Origin: Fusarium oxysporum f. sp. lycopersici 4287
Taxonomy: Eukaryota > Ascomycota > Sordariomycetes > Hypocreales > Nectriaceae
Assembly (NCBI RefSeq): GCF_000149955.1
Contig: NC_030991.1
Coordinates: forward strand, 3,577,232 to 3,641,231
DNA: 64,000 bases
Reading direction: 5' to 3'
Below, piece by piece: positions 10,649 through 21,599 of the stretch (within the stretch, counting starts at the first letter, position 1; each line of letters starts with the position of its first letter). The position numbers were made by a program, and so were the translations under genes. The notes beneath the pieces are model-generated. The model worked only from the letters and a program-made list of their open reading frames with translations. It did not search any database and was not told the origin of the DNA.

Positions 10649-13093
10649 ATGGCCACCCTTCATCCTACCAAGTCAACCACACCCGTTCCAGAACGTACAG
10701 AAGAAGACAATCAACGACTCTTTCAGCTCTACAAAGGCTGGACCTTGACGGAGAGAGACGGCCAAGTGCGTCAATGGGTATATCAGTTCGGCTACGATAT
10801 CCAGCATGCCGATAAGGGGGAACGCCGATGGGTGTGTTGCCTTTGCATCAAGCAAAAGCGGCCGAGGCCAAAGAGTTACGCCATCAAAGGGTTGCAGAAC
10901 GCTGAGGGTCACCTGTACACGGACCACAATGGCATCATGGATCCGACAGGCAAGAGGCAAAAGCCTACAAAGGCATCCGAGAAAGCACATCAGTCCATTG
11001 CAACAATCCTACAGTTGAACCCGAAGGAGCCGAAGGAACAAGATTTGATCAATACCTTGATCAAACGTTTCGACAAAACTGTATTCCAGCAGAAACTTGT
11101 CAACTGGATTGTCAACTCTAACCAATCCTTCTCGATCGTCAACGATCAAGATCTTCGAGACATCTTCAACTACCTCAATCCATCTGTCGAGATCACAAAA
11201 GCTAACATTACTGACGTGACCGTGCGTGCCATCGCAGAACGAGAATTTACCAACAACATGGAAAGAGTGAAAGATGCTTTGCGAAAGAGTCCGGGACAGA
11301 TCCATATCCAGTACGATGGCTGGAAGTCTGGTAACCGACACGCCTTATACGGCATCACATGTGTGTTTCGGGATTCAAATAATCGGCCACAGAAGTGTGT
11401 CCTCGGACTGCCTGAGCTTACAGAGCGGCACACAGGCGAGAATATCGCCGGGCAGATTATCGAGATCATTCGGGAGTACGAGATCAGCGATAAACTCGGG
11501 TATTTCACATTGGATAATGCCGGTAACAATAAAACCTCGATGGGGGAGCTTGGATTAGAGTTTGGCTTCGACTGGGAGAAGCGATGGGTTCGCTGCGTTG
11601 GCCACGTTGTCAACATAGTAGTGAAACAGATGCTGTATGGCAAGAACCCGGATGCTTTCGAGAAAGAGGTCTTCGAAGGACTTCACACGGCAGCGAAGGA
11701 GCATGAAGTCTGGAGGAGGCGAGGCTCTGTTGGAAAATGGCATAACTTTGCTGTTGTAGGTGGCTGAGTCCCCGGCTTTATTTGTTATACTCACGAAGAC
11801 CTAGGAGGTGAGCAGATCGGACACGTGGACCGATATGCTCAAGAAGGTACAGGCTGTCGAGAGCCAACTCTCTGATGACGCTCAGCTCAAGAAACACCGT
11901 CCAGTTGGAGTTGTGGTCGACAATGCTACCCGGTGGCTTTCTCAATTCTCGATGATTGAACGCGCTCTCCTCTTGAGGCCATTTTATAATTCTTTTGTCC
12001 AGAGAGCGTCAAACGAGTGGGAGAAGGTCAACTTGACGAGAGCTGGCCACATCAAAAAGGGCTCCAAGCTGCCCTTCTTCCTGAAGGAAGAGAATCGCAT
12101 GACACCTGATGATTGGCATGTGCTCGGGACTCTTTACGACATTTTGCTTGACTTCCAGCTGGTTGTGAGAGGCCTTGAGGGCGATGGACAGGGAAAACAC
12201 CGGAGAAAGGTCGAGGAAAACGAGATCGACCCTCCACTGTCTGGTAAGCCTTAGACTTCTCAAAAGCGGCCCGATTCTTATTTTAACAGATGGCTTGTAC
12301 AGGAACAAGCTGGGATCTTATTCACGCGTACGAATTTCTTCTCGAAACCCTCGAATCCGCGAAAAGAGCAGTCGCCAATTTTCCGCACGGCCATCACCTC
12401 GCTGTCAACATCAACCTGGGTTGGCTCAAATTGAACGAATACTACGAGCACCTGAATGATAGCCCCCTGATCTATGGCGCTGCAGTTCTTCATCCTGCCT
12501 ACCGGTGGGCACTGTTTGACGATTTGTGGGGAGACGACGACGAAAGACAATTGTGGATTACCAAGGCGAAGGAGATGGTCCAGGATCTCTGGGAGAGAGA
12601 GTATAGGGACCTGGAGGTTGATGACCCAGAGATTGAGTTGCCTGCCAATAAGCGGCTGAAGACCTCAAGAAACAAGTTCACAGCGTGGCGCACAAAGAAG
12701 CGAGGACTGACGACTGGAGGGATTTCTGTTACCGAGTCGCCAATTCGATCCCCAGCTCAATCCCCTAGGTCCTCAGTTGGCGGTCTGGATCTTGATGAAT
12801 ACGAGCAGTGGCAGCGTGATATCGAGGATGCTGATGCTTCTGTCACAGATCCCTACGAATACTGGCACATAAGGCGACTCAAATACCCCCGGTTGTCTAG
12901 GATGGCCTTGGATCTGCTTACTGTGCCACCAATGTCAGCCGAGTGTGAGAGGCTATTCTCGACCACTGGCCGCATGGTTACCAAGAGCCGCAATAGGCTA
13001 GATGCCAGTACAATTGGGCTTTGCCAGACACTACGGAGTTGGTTGCGCGCCGGTTTGATCGGGTCGCTAGATAGGATTCTAATGGACGAGTGA
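10649..13093 (+). CDS. hAT transposase with C-terminal dimerisation domain
   Basis: Catalyses cut-and-paste movement of the surrounding element. I read join(10649..11755,11805..12243,12303..13093), 778 residues. Intron 1 (11756-11804) has donor GTAGGT and acceptor CTAG; intron 2 (12244-12302) has donor GTAAGC, branch TTTTAAC and acceptor TACAG. Both restore one continuous frame across the family signature (VGKWHNFAV then EVSRSDTW). An N-terminal BED-like region (about residues 50-95, CCLCIK and a later H) precedes the RNase H-like core: first Asp in QYDGWKS near 221, second Asp in TLDNAGN near 286, the RCVGHVVN motif near 314, and the C-terminal dimerisation domain with ECERLFSTTGRM near 728 supplying the catalytic Glu. 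No stop or frameshift was seen. The ATG lies about 340 bp inside the left terminus. Confidence 0.92.
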
Positions 13094-13157
13094 CAAAAAC
13101 ATCGACGTCACCAAGGCATGGATGCGATCCACTAATTACCATTGTTAGACAAAGTAG

Positions 13158-13285
13158 GTTTCCATTCCACAAATTCCACAATATGGATTCATTTCCATAA
13201 TGGATCCATTTCCACCCATTCCACATCGAAGTTATTAGTCAGCATCCATATCCACGCCATATTCACAAATGTGTCGTGGAGTGTC
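13158..13285. repeat. hAT right subterminal repeat region
   Basis: Contains TTCCACAAATTCCACA, TGGATTCAT, TGGATCCATTTCCAC and two copies of GTGTCGTGGA next to the terminus, matching the motif types of the left end. Confidence 0.7.
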
Positions 13286-13301
13286 GTGGATTTGAACCCT
13301 G

Positions 13302-13309
13302 GGTAGAGC
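13302..13309. repeat. hAT target-site duplication, right
   Basis: GGTAGAGC directly follows the right terminus and is identical to 10299-10306. Confidence 0.93.
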
Positions 13310-14160
13310 GGGCGATAGAGTATCCTGCCTTGTTGTTGGTCCTATTTTTCGGGCATGAATGATGAATTTACTGCATCTCTTTGCGGCTGGTTGCGCGATT
13401 GATCAGAGCTTTTGCAAGATATTGTCCGAGACTGTTCGATGAAGCTATCGGGTGAGAAACGGAAACACTTAGTTATCTGTTCGCATGCCTTGCAGATTTT
13501 TCACGTCGCATTCGATGGTTGCGAGGAACCTTTCAGCTCGTGCTAAGCATTTGATGCTGTAGATGTTTAAATGCTTAGTTGAAGGAATGATAAGTTAACG
13601 ATTACAAACAGCCCAGGGGGTGTTGTTGAACTACAGGAACCGCTAGCAATTGCAGGATACTACAAGACACGTGTTTGCTGGCTCCATGAGTTAAATTACC
13701 CCGTCACACCTTGTAGATCAGCATCGCGCCTGAACGAAAAGCTGCGCGCAAAGCCCCTATCTGCTCAGATGATCGTCTAATCGCATATGGGCCTGAAACG
13801 AGGGACGTTGGTTGTTAGAGACAAAAGCACTGCCCGCTGATTGCGAACGGCTAGACATGGAAAGGTGGATCTGATGGCTAGCAGATCCAAGCTCGCTTAT
13901 TTTAGCGTCGCATACCGGCCGCTGCATGCTTTGGAGGCTGATTATGGCGCCTTCCCCACCGGCAGCTAATGCAAGGATCCACGTCGGTCACGCTGCCTTG
14001 TCCTTTCTACCCGCCGAAACCGACGGATTTAGCAGGGCTAACAATTAGACACCTTTGGGGGCGCCAAAGGGTTAGCGTCGAGAGCAGGGATTGTCAGTCG
14101 TCGGAGCAAACGGAACGATGCCAACCGTATCTTGGCAACACGGGTCTGAGGAACGAAGCT

Positions 14161-14200
<40 letters not shown>

Positions 14201-15145
14201 AACATCCGGCACGCTAGTAGTAGCATATACCCGTCTGCAATGCCTAGCTAGCCGATACTAGGTAGATAATTCTTGCCTTCAGATGTAAGAGTAAGGAATC
14301 TGACGATGAGCCTATGAAAGAGTGGTTAGCGAATGGACCGCGAAACTGGCTAATGTGCGATAACAAAAGAATGCTGCAGTCAAACGGCACACCCAAAGTC
14401 TATTGGTGCAAGAACCTTGGGCGGCTTCACAATCTATTGATGGGTTATTCTCAGCCTCTAATAATCTCGGCGGCTATTGGAGACGCCTGATCATAATAGA
14501 GATGGGGGCTTGTTTTCCCCCCTCTGTACATTGGCCTCGGTCCAACGTGGTATGCATACGGAGTATTTCTTTTATCTTTCAGCCTAAATTTTGTGTACGA
14601 ATACCAACATGACAAGCAACAAGGCCTAGAGGCATATATACCATTGAACATTTATCCAATGTCGGCTTCAAACTAAAATGTCTCCGACTCGCACGGCTCT
14701 ATTTCCATTTAGGTCGTGTTTATATCTTCAACATCAGGTAGACTTCAACACTATACAGCGCAATTATAATGCAAGTCAATATCAGTAAAAGACATTAAAT
14801 ATACGGTAAGATTCCTATCAAACGCGAAACCTTAAACCCTATGATGACAAGCTCTTTTGCAAGAAACGCCAGGATCTCAGCATAGGCCCCAAGGAGGCTG
14901 CCGGAACTATCAATTGTTCACCCGATGAATCGCGCAGCTTCAATTTTGACCCTCTCCTCATGCAACGCCGCGATCATCACATTCGGCACTTCCAAGATGA
15001 CTCAGAAACAAGTGACGCGAATCCACCATCACCCAATCAAGAAATGCCCAACTTAAGCCTTCACAAATACCCCGCTGGATCTCAGCTCATACTGCGATTG
15101 CTGAAGACTGGTTCCAGATGGAAGGCCAGAAATGCCCTGTCGCTG
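13310..15145. other. Intergenic with T21/A22 palindrome, no supported gene
   Basis: No frame with a recognised domain. The stretch includes the poly(T)-poly(A) junction at 14160-14202 and AT-rich, stop-dense sequence after 14500. A short plus frame at 14960-15274 overlaps the 3' end of the minus-strand zinc-finger gene and is a shadow. Confidence 0.5.
14160..14202. repeat. Poly(T)21-poly(A)22 palindrome
   Basis: Twenty-one T directly followed by twenty-two A, a perfect hairpin-forming homopolymer pair between GAACGAAGC and CATCCGG. It could be two poly(A) tails of retroposed sequences meeting head to head, a fold-back expansion, or an assembly artefact. Confidence 0.85.
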
Positions 15146-16390
15146 CTACTTCTTTGCCAAGCGCCGCACTCGTCGGCTTTGCACCCGGGGATCTTGGTTG
15201 CTATTACGCCAGCTGTCAACTGCTCGCTGGATAAGACCTCGCTTGCCTTGAAGAGAATCGTTGAGTTCAGCTAAAGCCCAGGCAATGCGGTTACATTCTG
15301 TCTCATACATGAGTCGCTTGCCTCGATACTGTTCCTTGGGGCAGTACGCTCGGGGATAGACGCAATTTCTTTCCTTAAACCGTGGGGATAGCTCATCGGT
15401 GTTAACCGACTCGATGTCGCACCGAATGTCGTATTCCATCTTTACCCTGTCTCTAGAATACTCAAACTTAATCCACTGAACACCGTTACTGTCCTGTCGG
15501 AAGACCAAGGGTGTTGTAGCAGGAATGGGTCCGGGTGCTGTCCTGAGGTTGAGCGCGGGCGTCTCGTTTTCAGGGCTCTGCAGCTCTCCATTTTCATCTT
15601 TTCCATTTGTAAAATGTCCATGCCTTCTTTGGTGCTGGTGCAAGTTGTCTTGCCTATTGCGATACTCCTTTCCACATCCAGGGTAGTCGCAGCGAAAGAC
15701 TTTTGGAGGTTTGTCCGAGTGCTTCAATTTCATATGTTTTGCCATGCTGCCCCGGAACCATCTAGGATCGCCTCTAGGTTCATATTTGCATAGATGGAAT
15801 TGGATCTTGGCCTTGCCTACATAGCATGCAGATTGTGATACTGATGGAGTTGGCAAGGGCTGCAAATCAATGTCCAGTGAATTTGCTTCGGTCGGATTAG
15901 CCTTCATCAAGATAAAAAGGACTAGGGTATTCAACGTACCACGATCCGCAGTGTAAGTTCCAATAGGTGGTTGCGCTCGAGTTCTTCTTTCCTTTTCACC
16001 CAACAGAGGTTGACTCCTGACGTCGATCGACGCTGGTCGCTCTTCAATCAGAAGAATTTCTTCAGATACGGGTCCCGTGTCGTCTTGTTCTATGCGCTCT
16101 AGCTGCATAGCCGCTTTATCACGCTCTTTACCAATGCGGGCCAGCTCAGCCTCGACTTCTGCAAGCTCCTCAGCTAGTCGGGATCGAGATGCTTCCAGTT
16201 GACGATGCTGTCCTTTGAGGTTACTGGACTTCATCTTTATTTCCATGGCTTTGAGGTAGTTATCCTTCGTCTTATTGCCGTCGTCGTCACTGTAGTAGAA
16301 GCTGGTCCACGAATCGCACCCCGCCTCACCTGAGAAGGGCCTTTGCTCTCCCTCAACGGGAACGGCAGAGATGTCACCTGCCGTGGCCAT
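15146..16390 (-). CDS. C2H2 zinc-finger protein with DUF8032-type C-terminal domain
   Basis: Probable nuclear regulator of a family common in Pezizomycotina. The ATG at 16390 (MATAGDIS) is preferred to the GTG six codons upstream. Order: an acidic coiled-coil-like segment of about 60 residues (EELAEVEAELARIGKERDKA), a disordered linker, one clear C2H2 finger (CDYPGCGKEYRNRQDNLHQH to H) preceded by an incomplete finger, then the conserved block beginning MEYDIRCDIESVNTDELSP and ending GLIQRAVDSWRNSNQDPR. A 54-base segment at 15886-15939 has a GTACGT donor, GCTAATC branch and GAAG acceptor and is a multiple of three; the protein is therefore 396 residues if spliced and 414 if retained. No internal stop. 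Fingers and DUF block are on the same frame, so the gene looks intact. Confidence 0.83.
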   Translation of the reverse strand: MATAGDISAVPVEGEQRPFSGEAGCDSWTSFYYSDDDGNKTKDNYLKAMEIKMKSSNLKGQHRQLEASRSRLAEELAEVEAELARIGKERDKAAMQLERIEQDDTGPVSEEILLIEERPASIDVRSQPLLGEKERRTRAQPPIGTYTADRGTLNTLVLFILMKANPTEANSLDIDLQPLPTPSVSQSACYVGKAKIQFHLCKYEPRGDPRWFRGSMAKHMKLKHSDKPPKVFRCDYPGCGKEYRNRQDNLHQHQRRHGHFTNGKDENGELQSPENETPALNLRTAPGPIPATTPLVFRQDSNGVQWIKFEYSRDRVKMEYDIRCDIESVNTDELSPRFKERNCVYPRAYCPKEQYRGKRLMYETECNRIAWALAELNDSLQGKRGLIQRAVDSWRNSNQDPRVQSRRVRRLAKK

Positions 16391-17299
16391 CTTTTGAGCA
16401 GTCGGCACCTCTCAATGGGCAACTGCACCCTAGAAACAGAACCCGGTTCATATATTAGGAGAATTGAAGTGAGGATGAAAGTCAATATACCGAGCCAGTC
16501 GGATGGCCAACAAGCGAAAGGGGGATCATATGAAGCAATCGATCAAATGAATAGGCTGTACGAAGACATAGGATATGGCGGCCAGGCTTTAATTCTGATA
16601 CTTTACCGTAGTCTGAAAGCAATAAGCATCGAGTACGTCGAGGGGGAAAATGAAATTAAGGAGAAAGCATGGATACCACCATGATACATGTTGAGCGGCT
16701 GGCTTTATGACGAATTGACTATCTGTATCCTCCCCCTGTCATTGGCCCCCGTAGACTGCCTCAACTTTATGCTCGGCTTGCTGATCAAGCAGGGGTACCT
16801 GACACCAACTCGGACTAGAACCGTACAGTGATCAATGTCTGCCAAAACATCCTAGCCACATCCTAATGACCATCTCTTGCCACGTTGAGTAAGTTGGCGT
16901 ATCGATAGCACTTTTGCAGGATCTGTTTATGAACACATAGAATATTGGGTCGAGGTTTTCAGAAAAGGCAGTCGGGTACAGAAACATAGAGACATATCTT
17001 GCAGTATCTCGACTGTGAAGCGGAGAAAAGAGTGCACTTTTGCTTCTTTATTGACCCGAGTTGCGATCCCTCCTATAAACCAAGGATCCAAACCCTTGCA
17101 AGGTCGCGTCCCGAAATGAGTATCAGCCATACCTCATACGGTCCTCTGCGTTTACGCCTAACGAAAGTAAGTCTGGAGACCAAGAGACCCCTTGTTGGCA
17201 TAATCCTTCCTCGACAACCCGCAGGCTTGTTCACCCGGCCATGTGTGACCCAGTAGTGAACGCAGCATGATCAAATGTGCGGATTGCCAAACGCTGATT
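16391..17299. other. Intergenic, no supported gene
   Basis: Likely contains the promoter of the minus-strand C2H2 gene and the 3' flank of the Hsp70-like relic. Short frames at 16343-16684 (plus) and 16927-17130 (minus) have no recognised content. Confidence 0.45.
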
Positions 17300-19412
17300 T
17301 GTAGAACTGCACCATCGAAGTCATTTCCGGAATGGGAAAGTTGAGGCTGCTGGACGTGGAATTGACGAGAGATCGATCGGGCTTGGCGGCACAACGGTAC
17401 AGTTGGGTTGAAAACAGGTCTGTGAGGGCATGTTGCTAGCACGCGATTCAAGAGCAAGGCTGTGCTCTTAGATGGGCGGGAAAGAGGATTTGGAAAGATG
17501 CATGGAGTCGATGATCGACGTCTTGACAATCTTACTTTCGTGGCCAGGAAGTTCGCCGGTACCTCCGTCCTCGAGGAAATCGAGAATAGAGAAGTGTGCG
17601 CAAAAGACAAAGTTGTTGATGGTTCGGACGAAGCCCTCCTAACGCGCCTTGCCATCTTGCTCTGTGCACATTAACTCGTCTCTTCTGATCGCTGGCTTGA
17701 CAAAATGACTCTTCTTGTGATACTCAACAAGAGCATCAATGGTGTCTCCGGTCCAATTGTAAGCCACCCCGTCTTTCTAAACCGTCGACAAAAATAACAT
17801 AGGCTTCTATGTGAAGAATCTCGTATGATAGGTAATCCTCTGCGTGCGGTAGCATAATTGATGCTAGACTCCAAATGGCGTTTGACAATGACAGCATCTT
17901 TTTGAGACAGCTCTGGTACTTCCATCCATCGCTACGAAAACCTTCCCCTTCATCGGTTCTTTTGATAGCTTGATTGAACCATGGCTCAACCTTTGAGCCT
18001 AGATGACAACAACAGATTGTGGTTGGGGGGCGGATGTGGCGGCAGATGCTGGCACAAGTGGGCGAGGCATATGGATTGATCAAGCAAGAGTCTGATGAAA
18101 TTCGCCAAATGCCAAAGAGCGTTGTTATTGGACTGACTTGGTAAATGTCTGGTTGAGAACGGCAAAATAGTCTAAGAAATCTGTAGAAGCTGATTGAATA
18201 CAAGTTGAGCAAGTGAGACATATACCGGAATAAACAGCCATTTCCATCTATCCGGCCCCATATGGGTCTCTGTGATACCACTCATCCTTGTTAGCAACAA
18301 GATGTGCAGCTCCCTCGAATAGCGCTTCGCTTCTGGTAGTTCTGAGAAGGCATTGTGAGCACTGTCCAACAGATATAGTCTGGTGAATTTAACCTACTGT
18401 AATCTGGGTGTCAATAGCCGGATGTTGTCTAGCTTTTCTAGGACATGTTCGGTGAGGGCTTCTACTTTTTCATATTCTCCAGTTAGAACGATAACCTGGA
18501 AAGCCTTACGCTGGCGTGGAATTGCGGGGCGTGAGAGACGTTCGGCGGTCAAATCGTCGCTTTCTATTGCGCTTTCAATTCCATCTTGTATGGCAAGCTT
18601 GAGGGAGTCCAAGTATTCCTGTTCTTTGATAGTAAAACGTGACCGGAATCTTCTGTCGAGACACGTCGATATCCGGGAGCGACCTGGCCAAGATAAAATT
18701 AGACATGGCACGTTTACGTTCTACCCACAGGCGATTTACTTCGAGGTTGTGAGCCCATTCGGCTTAACAACAGTGGATAATCGTAGTCGACCTTATAGGT
18801 GTACACATCTAGAATACCGTTGCCTTGATGCGCTTAGCCGCCAAACTGACATCAAAGTGAAGGGTTAGGTCAATACCTGCGTACAGATGAATGAATACAT
18901 CACCACTCTAAGATGAAGTCAGTAGAGCTTTGCGGGCAAGTTCTGGAATTGGCATGAATCACCATGAGCGAACTTTTCATGGTCAGGTCGTACATCATAC
19001 AAATCTCTGACTCGGGAAAGATACACAGATCTCTTGTGTCCTCGGTTTGTGGAACCTCTGCAGCGACTAGAGCTTTGCGGATACAGAACGACATAGTTTG
19101 TCGATGGCTTTCTGACCACGTATTTGGATAGCAAAGCACGACCGCCTGGCGGCAATCATGATTAAGAAGAGCCTTATTGTTGACCATAGACTTCATCTGT
19201 TGCGTTAAGAGATCCGTGATGAGGTCTGTGGGGTCCTCGCTTTGAAAACTCCAGTTGCGAAAATCATTTTCAGACGGCGGATGGGATTCAAAGAAGCCGA
19301 CGTGATATTTGTCGATAGTTCCGTAAGAGATGGCAGCAGATGCCGAAGGAAAGCTTATCATAATTATGAAGCGACCTCGTCGGTCACCCTCATCCCGCGC
19401 CATGACCTCAAG
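17300..19412 (-). pseudogene. Hsp70-like ATPase-fold gene, fragmented
   Basis: Minus-strand pieces in several frames read like the fungal Hsp70-related (actin-fold ATPase) family. From the ATG at 19412: SYGTIDKYHVGFF, then AVVLCYPNTWSESHRQT and FPESEICMMYDL, the equivalents of the VPA and NEPTAA regions. GILDVYTYKVDYDY (about 18770-18820) corresponds to the phosphate-2 segment. LTIKEQEYLDSL-like sequence and VIVLTGEYEKVEALTEHVL (about 18420-18460) match the adenosine-binding end. More C-terminal pieces follow at 17300-17760 (NWTGDTIDALVEYHKK). The first phosphate motif (DxGT) is missing and I could not join the pieces into one frame without unexplained shifts or stops. A multi-exon gene with unrecognised introns remains possible; the exon limits are uncertain. 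Confidence 0.5.
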
Positions 19413-19698
19413 GTTGATATTTCTTGGCTATAGATGGGAAAATTGGATGTCTGTTGGATGTGCGGAGGACAGAGTGTTTGAGGGATGATGGACAGGTAGA
19501 AATCCGGACGTTAGAAGCCTTGTTTATAAACAGAATCTGTCTCCACTTTTCTCTTCCTGGTTCCGGCTTAACTCGTATCCTCGTTGAGCCTCCCAGATTT
19601 ACGCCCCCATGGCCCGTCCAATTTTCGCGATTGCACCCTGTGACCGGCCAGATTGGGAAGAGAAAAACAATTCTACTACTACAATATGTCTGGTATTA
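19413..19698. other. Intergenic upstream of the Hsp70-like locus
   Basis: No ORF of note and no recognisable missing first exon for the Hsp70-like locus. The right part borders MITE copy A. Confidence 0.4.
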
Positions 19699-19861
19699 CA
19701 GGGAGAGCCGAAAGGAGTGTCCGCTTTCCTCAGCTTCGATAGAATCGTTGTAGACCGTGGGTGCCGCCATCACGCGTCGTAAAGTAGTATTCCTGTCCGG
19801 AATAGGTTCGTGTAGTCCTTTTACACCAGCGAAACGTGGGCACTCCTTTCGGTCATCCCTG
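19699..19861 (+). mobile_element. 163-bp MITE, copy A
   Basis: Flanked by TA on both sides (19697-19698 and 19862-19863). It starts CAGGGAGAGCCGAAAGGAGTG and ends in the inverted form CACTCCTTTCGGTCATCCCTG. Two further copies in the window have exactly the same length. The TA duplication and short terminal inverted repeat suggest mobilisation by a Tc1/mariner or pogo-type transposase, none of which is encoded here. Confidence 0.88.
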
Positions 19862-20041
19862 TACCGCCAATTGGTGCACTATTGTCTGCTCCAGAAGCCT
19901 CGATGCCCTCGCTCCAGCAACTATTGTATCCTCTGACAAGTATTAGCGTATTATCTCATCCTTAGAGACAAGTCTAGACCTCCTATGACAGTAAGACGTA
20001 TCCATTGAATAGGCAAGCTTTTCTTTGAAACTATTTTCCAC

Positions 20042-20187
20042 TGTTTTCGCGATGGAGAACAGCAAGCATGTCAGTTGCGGCTAGGACAGTGATATCAAGG
20101 ATGATCAGTTCTTTGTTAACAAGGTTGAAAACGGTTCACAACTTGACAGAAACTTTATATCTTAGCCTAAGCCTCATCTACTACCAT
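20042..20187 (+). repeat. 146-bp dispersed repeat, copy 2
   Basis: Collinear, nearly identical to 8163-8308, in the same orientation. The flanks are unrelated to those of copy 1, so the duplicated unit is limited to about 146 bp. No inverted terminal repeats. Confidence 0.85.
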
Positions 20188-21599
20188 TGACCTAGGTCAG
20201 TAATTAACGTTAAGCTTCAGGTTGCGGGTCATGGCTTTTACATCTTGGGTGCAAAAGCTTCACTCAACGCAACGACACCACAATATTGGTTCACACGATG
20301 GAATATAAACTAAGGGACTTAATAATACGGAAGATTTTATTTTATTGAGAAAGTACCGTATTGAGCACTTGTACCTTCGCTCTGAAAGAAACAACATGCT
20401 CTTTGTAAAGTCTAGGGTGGGGCCCTCTTGATACATGGGCTGTACTTCAAAAAAACGATTTTTGTCAGAAATAGGCCGGCTTGTAGGTGCGTAAGCAATT
20501 TCTAGCTGGTCGAATGAAGTATTTAGAAGCGCCGCTGCTGCCTGAATTCCGGGGCCCAAATCTGGGAAAGTGGGGAGAAACTGACAGTGCGAGCCGTGAG
20601 TACTGTCACTCACATCGATGAAGTAAGCACGTCAGTGGGCCCACTTTCAGTATGAACATGAGTGTACACAGTGCAATCGGCTACTTATGCTCGGCGTGTG
20701 GGGCTTTGTTTTACACACAAGAGTTATTGTAGGAGAGGAAGGTGCAAGTGCTCAATACTATAGGTCTTGATTACCTGGTGCGCTTTAGATCGGTAAATTG
20801 GAATCGAGAAATAACAGCTACAGGGTAGTTATCGATCAGAGCTGTATCCTTACCCTTGCCCGCTTATAGCCAATCATTATTTGTTTAAAAATGGACGGTA
20901 TCCCCCTGTCATCCGCTATAGACCCAATGAACGTCCGTATAGCGTCCCCAGCCCTGCTTCGACCCACTGAATTCATCTTATGCAAGCCACAAATTAGGCG
21001 TGCATAGCTGACATAATATCAACAGTCAAGCCGTGTAAGTTATTCATGTCAGCTAATAAAATACCCTGTCGAAGAAATTGAGCATTACATGGCGTAAGAT
21101 CCACACTTGGCCAGTCTCAACGCGACGTTACTTTTATCCTTTTCAGCCTTGAGGTTCCACGGTAGTTTTGCGAACCCCGAAAGCGTGCACGGACGAAAAG
21201 ATTGTATTACGACGCAATGCTGGGGAAATTAGAGGGACGTCTCGAGCGGATGGACTATAACATGTGTATTGTGTTTGTGAAAATATAGACGCCCTTCCAG
21301 ATATTAGCTACAGGGTCAATTCTGATCAGCCCCTATTGCTAAAGCTTAATGAGCACGACGAATGTCTTATTTCCCCGCCCTGCGCAGCGCTTGATCATGG
21401 AAGCATTGACGGCATCCAAGGCTCAGGGGGCGCAGTCTATAGATGGCTGCGGGTTGCGAAGCTCAAGTCTTTTGGGCGTCTGTACTTGACTTGGCGTAAT
21501 GTTTTACTGGTGGAGGATGTAAAAGGTAATCGCTTTCATGGTTCATTCTGTCGCCGGCTTGGCTCCCACCGACCAGAGAATAACAGCAGCGACGGCGTA
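20188..21599. other. Intergenic with a short unidentified frame and a diverged repeat
   Basis: A minus frame at 20260-20613 (117 codons, non-ATG start) reads plausible protein (GPGIQAAAALLNTSFDQLEI) preceded by an intron-like GTGAGT...GTCAG, but I cannot place it in a family or find its first exon. The rest holds repeat copy 20760-20883 and AT-rich sequence. Confidence 0.35.
20760..20883 (+). repeat. Diverged dispersed repeat, copy 1
   Basis: Aligns with 60150-60273 over about 124 bp. Shared blocks include ACCTGGTG-GCTTTA-ATCGG and TAGGGTA or CAGGGTA followed by ATC, then CCTTACCC or CTTACCC. Similarity is moderate, as in an old interspersed repeat. Confidence 0.5.

Larger units (their letters stand above)
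10307..13301 (+). mobile_element. Complete hAT-family DNA transposon
   Basis: A 2995-bp element bounded by a perfect 8-bp duplication. The left end starts CAGGGTCCAAATCCA and the reverse complement of the right end starts CAGGGTTCAAATCCA, giving a terminal inverted repeat of about 15 bp with one mismatch. It encodes one three-exon transposase of 778 residues. Both subterminal regions are packed with short direct and inverted motifs. Termini, target duplication and coding region are all intact by eye, so this is a recent insertion and possibly an autonomous copy. No second copy was seen in the window. Confidence 0.93.

Noticed and set aside
16343..16684. Plus frame of 113 codons
   Set aside because: Overlaps the 5' end of the C2H2 gene and has no recognised content.
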